A stretch of DNA of 38,291 bases. It comes from CAZGVW01 sp964529265 (GTDB lineage Bacteria; Planctomycetota; Phycisphaerae; Phycisphaerales; UBA1924). The stretch covers positions 1 through 38,291 of the forward strand of contig CAZGVW010000018.1 of NCBI GenBank assembly GCA_964529265.1. The letters are read 5' to 3'. A program made the translations under genes and the position numbers. Of this stretch, positions 1 through 8,263 are shown piece by piece. Position 1 is the first letter of the stretch. Each line of letters starts with the position of its first letter. The notes beneath the pieces were generated by a model. It was given only the letters and a program-made list of their open reading frames with translations. It ran no database searches and was not told where the DNA came from.

Positions 1-1
1 A

Positions 2-157
2 GCCCACGAGCGGGCCAATAGCGCTACCCTACAGGCGATCGCGGACCGGCTGAACGCTGATGGAATCAAGACAGCGCAAGGCGGGCCGTGGGGAACGTCG
101 TCGGTTCAGAAAGTCTTGTTGAGCTTGGCGCTCGACAAGCAACAGCAAGCTGCCTGA
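2..157 (+). CDS. Serine recombinase family protein, C-terminal tail (5' end outside window)
   Basis: An open frame runs from the left edge to a TGA at 155-157 and gives 51 residues with no start in the window. The segment LQAIADRLNADGIKTAQGG followed by PWGTSSVQKVL has the layout seen at the end of the Recombinase domain in large and mid-size serine recombinases: a helix ending in an ADxLNxxGI turn, a T-x-x-G-G-x-W stretch, then a helix that closes the DNA-binding fold. The catalytic serine domain, if present, lies outside the window. The gene converges on alaS, with 125 bp between the two stops. It may belong to a mobile element or be a stand-alone resolvase; only the tail is visible, so function cannot be settled here. 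Confidence 0.6.
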   Translation, partial: AHERANSATLQAIADRLNADGIKTAQGGPWGTSSVQKVLLSLALDKQQQAA

Positions 158-240
158 ACGCGACGACGCGCGAACCGTGACCGGCTGCGGAGAAACGGCA
201 GGCCGAGGCTTGGGTGGGCGCCCCCCCCACGGCACCCTTT

Positions 241-280
241 GAGGTTGCGGCTGCACCACGGCGCCCCTAGAGCAAACCTC
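241..280 (-). terminator. Possible hairpin terminator after alaS
   Basis: GAGGTTGC at 241-248 can pair with GC-A-AACCTC at 272-280, leaving one bulged A, just beyond the alaS stop and between two convergent genes. There is no strong U-run, so this is a weak terminator call and could serve either strand. Confidence 0.3.
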
Positions 281-282
281 GA

Positions 283-3219
283 CTATGCGCCGAGGCGCGA
301 TTCGGCGTAGCGCCGGGCGGCGTCGGCGGCGGCGGGTGTTTTGGCGACATCGGTTCCGCCACCCTGAGCGGAATCGGGGCGTCCGCCGCCTTTGCCGCCG
401 CAGGCCTGTGCGGCCTCGCGGACCCAATCGCCGGCTTTCAGGCCCTTGTCGATGAGGGGCTTGGGGACGTTGGCGACGATGGTGACCTTGCCGGATTCGG
501 CATCGGGCGCGAGGAGCATGACGGCGGAATCGGTGCGCCTGGAGCGCACGGAATCGAGCGCGCTGAGCAGGGCTTCGCGCTCCAGCCCGGCGCCATCGAT
601 CTGAGCGACGATAATGCGGCCGGTGTGCTCATCGGCGATGCGGCGGGCGAGATCGACGGCGGCATCGCGCCCAGCCGCGGCGGATTTCTTCTTCGCGGCT
701 TTCACGCGGTCGTGGAGGGATTCGAGGCGAGCGGAAATGCCGCGGCGCTGCGCGACGGGGAGCACAATCTGCGTGAGTTCGTGCTGGATGGCGGCGATTT
801 CGGCTTCGAGGGCGTCATCGGGTTTCGCGCCCGCGGCTTCGGCGCGGGAAGCGAGGGACTCGGCTCGGGAGAGGGAATCGCCCGCGGCGGCGCCGGTGAG
901 GGCGACGATGCGGCGGACGCCCTTGGCGACGGCGGACTCCTCGATGATGGCGAAGCCGCCGATCTGAGAGGTGGATTCGACGTGCGTGCCGCCGCAGAGT
1001 TCGATGGAGAGTCGGCGCCAGTCGGAGGAATCGGGCGACTGGAGGAGGGCCCCGATGGGCGCGCCGATGGAGACGATGCGCACGGGGTCGGGATAGGCCT
1101 CGCCGAAGACGGCGCGGAGGCCGTTGATTCGCTTGGCGAGGGGGAGCGGCGCGGTGTCGGCGCAGACGGGCAGATCGAGAGAGATCTGGCTGCGGACGAT
1201 GGATTCGATGCGTTCGGTCTGCTCGGGCGCGATGGGCGCGGAGGCGGAGAAATCGAAGCGGAGGCGATCCGGCGCGACGAGGGAGCCTTTCTGATCGACG
1301 CCTTCGCCGAGGACTTCGCGCAGGGCGAAGTTGAGCAGGTGCGTGCCGGTGTGGTTGGCCATGACGGCCTGGCGGCGGGGCTTTTCGAGTTCGCAGACCA
1401 CATCGTCGCCGACGCGGATCTCGCCCTTGACGAGGCGGCCGAAGTGCAGGACGTAGCCGCCATAGACGCGGGTTTCCTCCGCGCGGAACTCGCCTGGGTT
1501 GCCGGCGCTGCGCACGCTGGAGCGCGATTCGCGCGAGACGGCGATGCGGCCGCTATCGCCGACCTGTCCGCCCATTTCGGCGTAGAAGTTGGTGCGATCG
1601 AGGATGAGGCCGAGGCGATCGGTGGGGCGGACGCCGGCGGTCTCCGCGGATTCATCGAAGTCCGAGCCGTTCCAGATGGCGCGGATGGTGGCGCGAGTCT
1701 GCTTGAGTGTGAACTTGGGCTGATCGTCGGTGGGCTTGATGTTCAGGCGCTGGAGGCGCGCGACGGCGTCGCCGGGGAGCGTGAGCGCGGGGTGCGCAGC
1801 CTCGCCGGTCGCGCCTCCCCCTGAACGGGCGCGTTCGCGGGCTTCCTCCATGAGGCGGTGGAAGCCTTCGACATCCACGGTCATGCCGCGTTCTTCGGCC
1901 ATGATCTGTGTGAGATCGATGGGGAAGCCGTAGGTGTCGTGGAGTTTGAAGGCGTCTTCGGCGGAGACGAGGGGTTTCTTCGTGGTGCGTGAGGTGGATT
2001 TCGCGAAGGAGTCGTACGCCTCGCGCGCGGCGGTTTCGAAGAGCGCGATGCCGCGCTCAAGCGTCCTCCCGAACGACTCCTCCTCATCCCGAATCACATC
2101 CATCACGCGCTGCGGGTTCTTGCGCAGTTCCGGGAAGAACTCGCCCATGGTCTCGACGACGGTGGGGACGAGCTGGTGCAGGAACCCGCCGCGGGCGCCG
2201 AGGTTCTGGTGTCCGTATTTCACGGCCCGGCGGAGGATGCGGCGGAGGACGTAGCCGCGGCCTTCGTTGGAGGGCTCGGCGCCGTCGGTGATGGCGAAGG
2301 TGAGCGTGCGGATGTGGTCGGCGAGGACGCGGTAGGCGATATCCCGCGGCTCGGTGAGCGAGCCTGAGTAGGCGGGGGCGTTGCAGATCTCGCGGATGCG
2401 GGTGAAGTAGGGGGTGAAGACATCGGTGTCGTAGTTGCTGGCCTTGCCCTGGATGACGCGGGTGATGCGCTCGAAGCCCATGCCGGTGTCAACGTGTTTC
2501 GCGGGCAGGGGCTTGAGGCCTGCGCCTCCGGGGGCGGTGCGGTTGTACTGGATGAAGACGAGGTTCCAGACTTCGATGACGTCCGGATCGCTTCGGTTGA
2601 CGCGGTTGTAGCCGGGTTCAGTGGCGCGCTGGCTGTCGGGGCGGCCGTCGAAGTGGATTTCGGAGCAGGGGCCGCAGGGGCCGGTGTCGCCCATCTCCCA
2701 GAAGTTGTCCTTCATGTTGCCCGGGAGGATGCGCTGCGCCGGGAGGAAGCGGCGCCAGAGGTCGTAGGCTTCGCGATCGGGTTCGAGGCCTTCGTCCTTG
2801 GAGCCTTCGAAGTAGGTGGCGTAGAGGCGATCGGGATCGAGTTTCCAGACGCGCGTGAGGAGATCCCACGCCCATTCGATGGCTTCGGCCTTGAAGTAAT
2901 CGCCGAAGGACCAGTTGCCGAGCATTTCGAAGAAGGTGTGGTGGTAGAGATCCTTGCCGACGTCGTCGAGATCGTTGTGCTTGCCGCCGGCGCGGATGCA
3001 CTTCTGGCTGTTGGCGGCGCGCTTCAGTTTCGCCATCTCGGAGCCGGGCGCGGTCTGGCCGAGGAAGATGGGCTTGAACTGGTTCATCCCCGCGTTGGTG
3101 AAGAGGAGGGTGGGGTCTTCGTGCGGGACGACGGGGGAAGAGGGGACGAAGGTGTGGGCGCGCTCCTTCACGAAGTAGTCGATGAACTGGCGGCGGATGT
3201 GGGTTGAGGAGAGCGTCAT
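283..3219 (-). CDS. alaS: Alanyl-tRNA synthetase
   Basis: Charges tRNA-Ala with alanine in the cytoplasm. The 978-residue length is at the upper end of the usual 870-960. The catalytic core is at the N-terminus: CIRAGGKHNDLDDVG at 74-88 and FFEMLGNWSFGDYF at 96-109. The editing domain carries the zinc/active-site pair HTGTH (H623, H627) and CGGTH (C742 to H746), which hydrolyses mischarged Ser/Gly-tRNA. The C-Ala domain is present and ends in a Gly-rich GGKGGGRPDSAQGGG segment. I chose the ATG at 3219 because the protein MTLSSTHIRRQFIDYF matches the family N-terminus; the frame stays open for 42 more codons upstream, but that stretch is low-complexity and would run through the predicted promoter. 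No good Shine-Dalgarno is visible. The gene stands alone, downstream of a repeat-rich gap. Confidence 0.98.
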   Translation of the reverse strand: MTLSSTHIRRQFIDYFVKERAHTFVPSSPVVPHEDPTLLFTNAGMNQFKPIFLGQTAPGSEMAKLKRAANSQKCIRAGGKHNDLDDVGKDLYHHTFFEMLGNWSFGDYFKAEAIEWAWDLLTRVWKLDPDRLYATYFEGSKDEGLEPDREAYDLWRRFLPAQRILPGNMKDNFWEMGDTGPCGPCSEIHFDGRPDSQRATEPGYNRVNRSDPDVIEVWNLVFIQYNRTAPGGAGLKPLPAKHVDTGMGFERITRVIQGKASNYDTDVFTPYFTRIREICNAPAYSGSLTEPRDIAYRVLADHIRTLTFAITDGAEPSNEGRGYVLRRILRRAVKYGHQNLGARGGFLHQLVPTVVETMGEFFPELRKNPQRVMDVIRDEEESFGRTLERGIALFETAAREAYDSFAKSTSRTTKKPLVSAEDAFKLHDTYGFPIDLTQIMAEERGMTVDVEGFHRLMEEARERARSGGGATGEAAHPALTLPGDAVARLQRLNIKPTDDQPKFTLKQTRATIRAIWNGSDFDESAETAGVRPTDRLGLILDRTNFYAEMGGQVGDSGRIAVSRESRSSVRSAGNPGEFRAEETRVYGGYVLHFGRLVKGEIRVGDDVVCELEKPRRQAVMANHTGTHLLNFALREVLGEGVDQKGSLVAPDRLRFDFSASAPIAPEQTERIESIVRSQISLDLPVCADTAPLPLAKRINGLRAVFGEAYPDPVRIVSIGAPIGALLQSPDSSDWRRLSIELCGGTHVESTSQIGGFAIIEESAVAKGVRRIVALTGAAAGDSLSRAESLASRAEAAGAKPDDALEAEIAAIQHELTQIVLPVAQRRGISARLESLHDRVKAAKKKSAAAGRDAAVDLARRIADEHTGRIIVAQIDGAGLEREALLSALDSVRSRRTDSAVMLLAPDAESGKVTIVANVPKPLIDKGLKAGDWVREAAQACGGKGGGRPDSAQGGGTDVAKTPAAADAARRYAESRLGA

Positions 3220-3249
3220 TTTTGTGGGGTTTCCGCGGGGAGAGCGGGG

Positions 3250-3277
3250 ATTATAGGGAGGGGAGGAATGCGGTGAA
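3250..3277 (-). promoter_or_regulatory. Sigma-70-type promoter of alaS
   Basis: On the minus strand TTCACC (3272-3277, 4 of 6 matches to TTGACA) is followed after 16 bp by a perfect TATAAT (3250-3255). Transcription would start near 3243, giving a leader of about 24 nt before the alaS ATG. The AT-rich box stands out in otherwise very GC-rich DNA. Confidence 0.65.
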
Positions 3278-3314
3278 TGGGGGGCGGAGCAGTGCGCGAG
3301 GCTGCTGCGCGATT

Positions 3315-3541
3315 CACTGGTGGGCAAGCCACCAGTGGCGCCCAACGCCGTGAACCGGACGCCAACGCCACGTCTTCAGGCCGTTTCAACGGTCTTGCTC
3401 GCTTGGAGGCCACGGCTTCAGCCGTGGTCCGGCGCCGGGATCTCGTGCCTCAAGCCCGTTTCAACGGGCTTCCCCGTCCGTGGCTTCAGCCTCGTGGCGT
3501 TCAGTTCACGGCGTTGAGTGGCGCCCAAGCGCCGAAGGCGC
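3315..3541. repeat. Cluster of intergenic palindromic repeats with terminal inverted repeats
   Basis: From left to right: a perfect hairpin CACTGGTGG-gcaag-CCACCAGTG (3315-3337); CAACGCCGTGAAC (3343-3355); an imperfect CCGTT/AACGG hairpin; CCACGGC-ttca-GCCGTGG (3410-3427); AAGCCCGTT-tc-AACGGGCTT (3452-3471); GTTCACGGCGTTG (3504-3516), which is the exact inverse of the 13-mer at 3343; and GCGCC-gaa-GGCGC (3529-3541). AGTGGCGCCCAA occurs in direct orientation at 3334-3345 and 3517-3528. The layout resembles a non-autonomous REP/MITE-type element or a composite of several REP units. No transposase is present. Confidence 0.75.
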
Positions 3542-3558
3542 GCCACCCTGAGGATCGG

Positions 3559-4275
3559 TCAGCCTTCGCGGCGCACGCGGTTGGTGAGGGTTCCGAGGGC
3601 AGTGATCTCGATGGAGACTTCGTCGCCTTCGGTGAGGAAGCGAGGCGGGGTGCGGCCGGCGCCGACGCCGGAGGGCGTGCCGGTGAGGATGAGTGTGCCG
3701 GGGAGGAGCGTTGAGCCGCGGGAGAGTTCGGCGATGAGCGTGCGGACGGGGAAGATCATGTCGCTCGTGCGCGCATCCTGCATCACGTCGCCGTTCAGTC
3801 GCGTGACGAGGCGCAGGGCCTGGGGATCGGGGACTTCCGCGGCGGGCGTGAGGCGGGGGCCGATGGGGCAGAAGGTATCGAAGGATTTGCCGCGGTAGAA
3901 CTGGCCGCCGGCGCCCTGCTTCTGCCACCAGCGGGCGGAGACATCGTTGACGATGCAGTAGCCGAGCACGTGGGTGAGGGCGCGCTCGGGCGGAACGTCG
4001 CGCGCGGGGCTGCCGATGACGAAGCCGAGTTCGCCTTCGAAATCGACCTGAGGGCGGTCCTGGCAGATTTTCGGGATGACGATCTCGTCGCCGGTGAGGG
4101 CCAGCGCGGCGGGGCTCTTGCAGAAGAGCATGGGGCGCTCGGGCGGGGCTTCGGCGCCCATTTCCTTCGAGTGCTCGGCGTAGTTGCGGCCGACGGCGAC
4201 GATGTGGCGGATGGGGAGGGGCGCGGCGCCGGGGCGCTCGATCGCGACGCCTTCTGGGGTTCGTGTGAACTGCAT
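3559..4275 (-). CDS. Fumarylacetoacetate hydrolase (FAH) family protein
   Basis: A 238-residue protein of the FAH fold, a metal-dependent family that cleaves or decarboxylates acylpyruvate-type substrates (acylpyruvase, 2-hydroxyhepta-2,4-diene-1,7-dioate isomerase and relatives). Family marks include HIVAVGRNYAEHSKEM near residue 24, DFEGELGFVIG in the middle (the two acidic residues ligate the metal in the family), GYCIVNDVSARWWQ, GKSFDTFCPIGPRL, and the closing LTGTPSGVGAGR. Length fits the short single-domain form. The ATG start lies 21 bp after dxr, so the two genes are probably cotranscribed, although FAH enzymes have no known part in isoprenoid synthesis. Exact substrate unknown; oxaloacetate decarboxylase or acylpyruvase activity would be a reasonable guess. 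Confidence 0.9.
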   Translation of the reverse strand: MQFTRTPEGVAIERPGAAPLPIRHIVAVGRNYAEHSKEMGAEAPPERPMLFCKSPAALALTGDEIVIPKICQDRPQVDFEGELGFVIGSPARDVPPERALTHVLGYCIVNDVSARWWQKQGAGGQFYRGKSFDTFCPIGPRLTPAAEVPDPQALRLVTRLNGDVMQDARTSDMIFPVRTLIAELSRGSTLLPGTLILTGTPSGVGAGRTPPRFLTEGDEVSIEITALGTLTNRVRREG

Positions 4276-4296
4276 GTGGAATGACCGGGGGTGGAT

Positions 4297-5538
4297 TCAG
4301 CGCGCGGCCGCGGCGCGGGTTGGAGCGCTGTTCAGTCTTGAGGCGACAAAGCGGCGCGCCTCGGCGTCGGCCTCCATGGCCTCGGCGAGTGAGGCGAGGG
4401 GGCGCTGGGCGCGATCGCCGATGAGGGAGCGCAGGGCTTCCTCCGCGAGTTCGGGGATGCGGCCGAAGGGGATTTCGTGATCGATGAACGCCTGCACGGC
4501 GACTTCGTTGGCGGCGTTGAAGACGGCGCCGGATGCGCCGCCGCGGTCGATGACTTCGTAGGCGAGGCGGAGCGCTGGGAAGCGATCGACATCGGGCTGC
4601 TCGAAATCGAGGCGGGGGAGACGCGTCCAATCGATGGCGGGGGCGCAGCCGGCGGGGCGATCCGGGAAGACGAGCGCGAACTGGATGGGCGTGCGCATGT
4701 CCGGAGCGCCGAGTTGCGCGATCGTGGAGCCATCGGCGAACTCGACGAAGGAGTGGATGATCGATTGCGGGTGCACGAGGACATCGATGCGCTCGCCCTC
4801 GACGCCGAAGAGCCAGTGGGCCTCGATGATTTCGAGCGCCTTGTTGGTGAGCGAGGCGCAGTCGATGGTGACCTTGGGGCCCATGTTCCACGTGGGGTGC
4901 GCCAGCGCCTCTTCGGGTGTGGCGTCGTAGACCTGCTGCTTCGATCGCGTGCGGAAGGGGCCGCCGGAGGCGGTGAGGATGAGGCGTTTGACATCGGCGC
5001 CGAGCGCGCAGGGCGGCACACAGTGCGCCGGAAGGCACTGCCAGAGGGCGGAGTGCTCGCTATCGACGGGGAGCAGGCGCGCGCCGGAGCGCTGCGCGGC
5101 CGGCACAACGAGCGCGCCCGCGGCGACGAGCGTCTCCTTGTTGGCGAGGGCGACGTCGCGGCCGAGTTCGAGGGCGGCGAGCGTGGCGGGCAGGCCCGCG
5201 GCGCCGACCATGGCGGCGAGGACGATGTCCGCGTCAACCGTGCGCACGAGGCGCTCCGCGGCGTCGGGCCCGCGGAGGATTTCGACGCCGGCGCGGCGGG
5301 CGGCGGCGGAGGCGGGGCACTCGCCGCCGTTCGAGAGGGCGACGTGGCGCGCGCCGGTGCGAGAGGCCTGCTCGAAGACCGTCTCGGCGCTGGTGTTGGC
5401 GGCGAGGCCGACGACTTCGAAGCGACGATCGAACTCGCCGCGGTCGGCGAGGCGGTTCAGGGCCTCGATGACGTCGAGCGTCTGGCGGCCGATGGAGCCT
5501 GTGGCGCCGAGGAGGATGAGGCGGGTGGTTTCGGGCAT
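4297..5538 (-). CDS. dxr: 1-deoxy-D-xylulose 5-phosphate reductoisomerase
   Basis: Converts 1-deoxy-D-xylulose 5-phosphate to 2-C-methyl-D-erythritol 4-phosphate with NADPH, the committed step of the MEP isoprenoid pathway. The 413 residues match the family. Visible marks: NADPH-binding GATGSIGRQT at 11-20; LANKETLVAAG at 131-141; LPVDSEHSALWQ at 156-167, whose Asp/Glu bind the divalent metal; TASGGPFR at 189-196, on the flexible loop region; ATPEEALAHPTWNMG at 206-220; NKALEIIEAHWLF at 232-244; LVHPQSIIHS at 254-263; and FNAANEVAVQAF near the C-terminus. The ATG at 5538 was chosen because the fold begins at once; upstream in-frame codons overlap the rne end. The gene follows rne/rng by 85 bp and precedes the FAH gene. 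A polyprenyl synthase elsewhere in the window (23.5 kb) uses the pathway's products. Confidence 0.97.
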   Translation of the reverse strand: MPETTRLILLGATGSIGRQTLDVIEALNRLADRGEFDRRFEVVGLAANTSAETVFEQASRTGARHVALSNGGECPASAAARRAGVEILRGPDAAERLVRTVDADIVLAAMVGAAGLPATLAALELGRDVALANKETLVAAGALVVPAAQRSGARLLPVDSEHSALWQCLPAHCVPPCALGADVKRLILTASGGPFRTRSKQQVYDATPEEALAHPTWNMGPKVTIDCASLTNKALEIIEAHWLFGVEGERIDVLVHPQSIIHSFVEFADGSTIAQLGAPDMRTPIQFALVFPDRPAGCAPAIDWTRLPRLDFEQPDVDRFPALRLAYEVIDRGGASGAVFNAANEVAVQAFIDHEIPFGRIPELAEEALRSLIGDRAQRPLASLAEAMEADAEARRFVASRLNSAPTRAAAAR

Positions 5539-5553
5539 CGACCTGAGAATAAG

Positions 5554-5599
5554 CCCCGCGCAGCCGCGGCGCCGGAGCCTGCGTCGTGACTGCGCGGGG
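5554..5599 (-). terminator. Hairpin between rne/rng and dxr
   Basis: CCCCGCGCAG (5554-5563) pairs perfectly with CTGCGCGGGG (5590-5599) over a 26-nt loop. On the minus strand the stem is followed by CTTATTCTC, only mildly U-rich. It may terminate or attenuate rne/rng transcripts, or act as a 3' processing barrier before dxr. Confidence 0.45.
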
Positions 5600-5623
5600 G
5601 CGTTTTCTGTGCGGCGCGTGCGG

Positions 5624-8263
5624 CTACTTTTTCTTCGTGCGCCGGCGGGTTTTCCGGCGGCTCTTGCCTTCCGGGGCGGGTGCGGCGTCCGGGCCTGAAT
5701 CGGCCGCGGGCTTGGCGGCCTTGCTCTGGCCGCCGCTCGACGTGGCGGGAGGGGGCGAACCCTTGGCCGCGGTCTTGCGCGAGCGGCGAGAGCGAGGCTT
5801 CTTGCGCGCCGGCTTGGCGGGCTCATCGGCCGGCGCCTGTTGATTCACTTCGCCGTCAGGATCGTCGTCCGACTCGGGCGCCGTGACCTGGACCGCGCGT
5901 GTCGGGGCGATTTCATGTGGGGCGATGTCCCAGGAATCGTCGCGGGAGGACGCCCCTTGCGCGGGCTTGGGCTCGGCGATTCGGACATCAGGCGCGTGGT
6001 CGTGGTCAGAGTCGTCGTCGTGCTCATCTCGGTCCGGCGATGCGGCCGCCCGCGGTAGTTCTTGGGGGGCGATGTCCCAGGAATCGCCGCGTGGCGAAAA
6101 GCCGTGCCCGTCGCGGATGGGCGCATGAGTCTGCCTAGGCGCGGGTGAGCCGTTCTGCTGCGCACCGCCACCATTGTCGCCACCGCCCACACCACCACCA
6201 CCGCCACCCCGGCCGCGACGGCGTCTGCGCCGGCGCTTCCCTGGTTCGGCGGATTCGCCGCGGGACTCATCGGCTCTGACATTGGGCTGCGGGGTGGCGT
6301 GCGCGGGCGCCGGCGCCTGCTCACGTCCCGGCTCGAGTGCGTCGCCGCCCTTGCCGCGTCTGCGGCGGCGGCGCTTGCGGCGTTTGCCGTCTGCGCCGGG
6401 TTCGGCGGATTCCGCCGCTTGGACCGGGGCCGTTGGGCGCGCTGCCGGCGCTGCCGATGGCTCCGAAGGCTCGCCTTCGCCACGTCCGCGTCGGCGACGG
6501 CGGCGGCGCTTCTTCCTGCCTGCCTCGTCGGCGTGTGCGGGCGCTCCGGAGGGTTCCTCGACCCATCCCTCGTCGCCGGCATCGAGGAGTTCGAGTTCCT
6601 CGGGGGGCACGGGGGCTTCGGGTTCGGGCTCGGCTGCTGCGGCCGCCGCGGCGGTCTCGTCGAGCGGATCGACGGCCCAATTGTCGGCGGTCTCGGCGGA
6701 ATCGCGCCACTCGGGGAGCGACTGCGGGGGGCGCTGCCGCGGCAGTTTGTCCACATCGATGTCCGCGCCGCGATCGTCATAGGCGTAGAACACCACGCGA
6801 TCGACGGGGATGGTTTCGCTCACGCGGACGTCAACGTGCTTGCCGGCCGAGCGCTCGAGGCGGCCGAGGCGCTGCCGTTTGGAGGAAAGCAGTTCGGAGG
6901 CGACGCGCGGGGAGACGACCATCTCGACGCGGTGCACGCGCTCGTGCTGGAGCACGCTGGCGAGATCGCGGAGCGCATCGCCCGCCACGGAATCCGGCCG
7001 CTGAACGAGGCCGCGGCCGGAGCAATCGGGGCACGGCGCGAAGTGGACGGAGCGGACGCTGCCGCGCATGCGCTGGCGCGTCATCTCGATGATGCCGAAC
7101 TGGCTGATCGGGAGGATCTTGGAGCGGGCGCGATCGGCCTTGAGGTTGTTGCGGAAGCGCTGCTCGATATCGCGCTGGTGGGAGCGCGACCGCATGTCGA
7201 TGAGGTCGTTGATGACGAGGCCGCCGAGGTCGCGCAGGCGGAGCTGCCGGCAGATTTCATCGACGGCTTCGCAGTTGGTCTTGTAGGCGGTGGTTTCGGC
7301 GTCGCCGTGCTGGCGCATCTTGCCGGAGTTCACGTCGATCGCGACGAGGGCTTCGGTCTCGTCGATGACGAGCGAGCCGCCGGAGGGCAGCGGCACCTCG
7401 CGGGCGTGGATGAGGCGGATCTGCTCCTCGACGCCGTAGGCGTGGAAGATCGGCGTGTGCGCATCGTAGTGGAGGAGTCTGGTCGAGGTGCGCGGCGCGA
7501 CGATCTTCATGAAGCGAGCGGCGCGATGGAGGGCGCCGACGTCGTCGATCACCACCTCGTGGATGTCGGCCGTCAGCACGTCGCGGAGCGCTCGGACGAG
7601 CAGATCGCTCTCCGCGTAGAGGAGGCGGGGCTTATCGCCGGTGGCGCGGCGGCGCTCCATGTCCTTCCACAGCCGCTGGAGGTACGCGAGGTCGCGCTTC
7701 AGTTCGGTCTTGTTCCGGTCCATCCCGGCGGTGCGGAGGATGAAGCCGAAGCCGTCGGGCAGTTCCAGCTGATCGAGGATCTCCCGCATCTTTCGCCGCA
7801 GTTCGTCGTCCTCGACCTTGCGGGAAACGCCGACACGGTCCATGTCCGGCATCATCACGAGAAAGCGGCCGGGGATGGAGAGATAGGAGGTGAGCGTCGG
7901 CCCCTTGGTGCCGATGCCCTCCTTCAGAACCTGGACGATGATCTCCTGCCCGCGGCGGAGCGCATCCTGAATGGGGGGACGGTTCCGCCGCGGCGTCTTC
8001 TTGCCGACCTGCTCCGTGCGGTCGGCGTCGCCGCCGGGGAAGTAACGCGGGTGAAGGTCGGAGATGTGCAGGAAGCCGTTGTGCTCGAGGCCGAAATCGA
8101 CGAACGCCGCCTGGATGGCGGGCTCGACGTTCACGACCCTTCCGACATAGATGTTGCCGACGTGCGACACGGCGTTGAGCCGTTCGGCGTGGAGTTCTTC
8201 GAGCCGGCCGTCGGAGACGACGGCGACGCGGCACTCCTCGCCGGGCACGTAGTTGATCAGCAT
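5624..8263 (-). CDS. rne: Ribonuclease E/G family endoribonuclease with long basic tail
   Basis: Single-strand endoribonuclease for rRNA processing and mRNA decay; 879 residues. The first ~490 residues are the catalytic half: MLINYVPGEECRVAVV start, S1-type RNA-binding domain (VGNIYVGRVVNVEPAIQAAF onward), 5'-sensor region, then the DNase I-like site AIDVNSG with D310 and VINDLIDM with D353 and D356, equivalent to E. coli D303 and D346. The zinc-link CPDCSGRG (C411, C414) that joins dimers in RNase E is kept. Residues ~490-879 are disordered: Ala/Glu/Pro stretches, three Arg/Lys blocks of the KRRRRRRRGRG type, and two copies of DSWDIAP (727-733, 776-782). The tail ends in a Lys/Arg-rich segment (KSRRKTRRRTKKK). 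Tails of this kind carry degradosome, RNA and membrane contacts in RNase E. The start ATG lacks a clear ribosome site. The symbol rng would be equally defensible. Confidence 0.94.
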   Translation of the reverse strand: MLINYVPGEECRVAVVSDGRLEELHAERLNAVSHVGNIYVGRVVNVEPAIQAAFVDFGLEHNGFLHISDLHPRYFPGGDADRTEQVGKKTPRRNRPPIQDALRRGQEIIVQVLKEGIGTKGPTLTSYLSIPGRFLVMMPDMDRVGVSRKVEDDELRRKMREILDQLELPDGFGFILRTAGMDRNKTELKRDLAYLQRLWKDMERRRATGDKPRLLYAESDLLVRALRDVLTADIHEVVIDDVGALHRAARFMKIVAPRTSTRLLHYDAHTPIFHAYGVEEQIRLIHAREVPLPSGGSLVIDETEALVAIDVNSGKMRQHGDAETTAYKTNCEAVDEICRQLRLRDLGGLVINDLIDMRSRSHQRDIEQRFRNNLKADRARSKILPISQFGIIEMTRQRMRGSVRSVHFAPCPDCSGRGLVQRPDSVAGDALRDLASVLQHERVHRVEMVVSPRVASELLSSKRQRLGRLERSAGKHVDVRVSETIPVDRVVFYAYDDRGADIDVDKLPRQRPPQSLPEWRDSAETADNWAVDPLDETAAAAAAAEPEPEAPVPPEELELLDAGDEGWVEEPSGAPAHADEAGRKKRRRRRRRGRGEGEPSEPSAAPAARPTAPVQAAESAEPGADGKRRKRRRRRRGKGGDALEPGREQAPAPAHATPQPNVRADESRGESAEPGKRRRRRRRGRGGGGGGVGGGDNGGGAQQNGSPAPRQTHAPIRDGHGFSPRGDSWDIAPQELPRAAASPDRDEHDDDSDHDHAPDVRIAEPKPAQGASSRDDSWDIAPHEIAPTRAVQVTAPESDDDPDGEVNQQAPADEPAKPARKKPRSRRSRKTAAKGSPPPATSSGGQSKAAKPAADSGPDAAPAPEGKSRRKTRRRTKKK

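Larger units (their letters stand above)
3220..3558. other. 339-bp gap between alaS and the FAH-family gene
   Basis: No protein gene seen. The 80 bases nearest alaS hold its promoter. The rest (3315-3541) is a dense cluster of short palindromes bounded by inverted and direct repeats, described separately. Confidence 0.7.

Noticed and set aside
625..1824. Long open frame opposite alaS (399 codons)
   Set aside because: Mirror of the GC-rich alaS codons; composition is repetitive Gly/Asp/Ala/Val, no family pattern, and alaS is certain.
3315..3541. CRISPR array
   Set aside because: Repeats are not regularly spaced, differ from one another, and no cas genes are seen.
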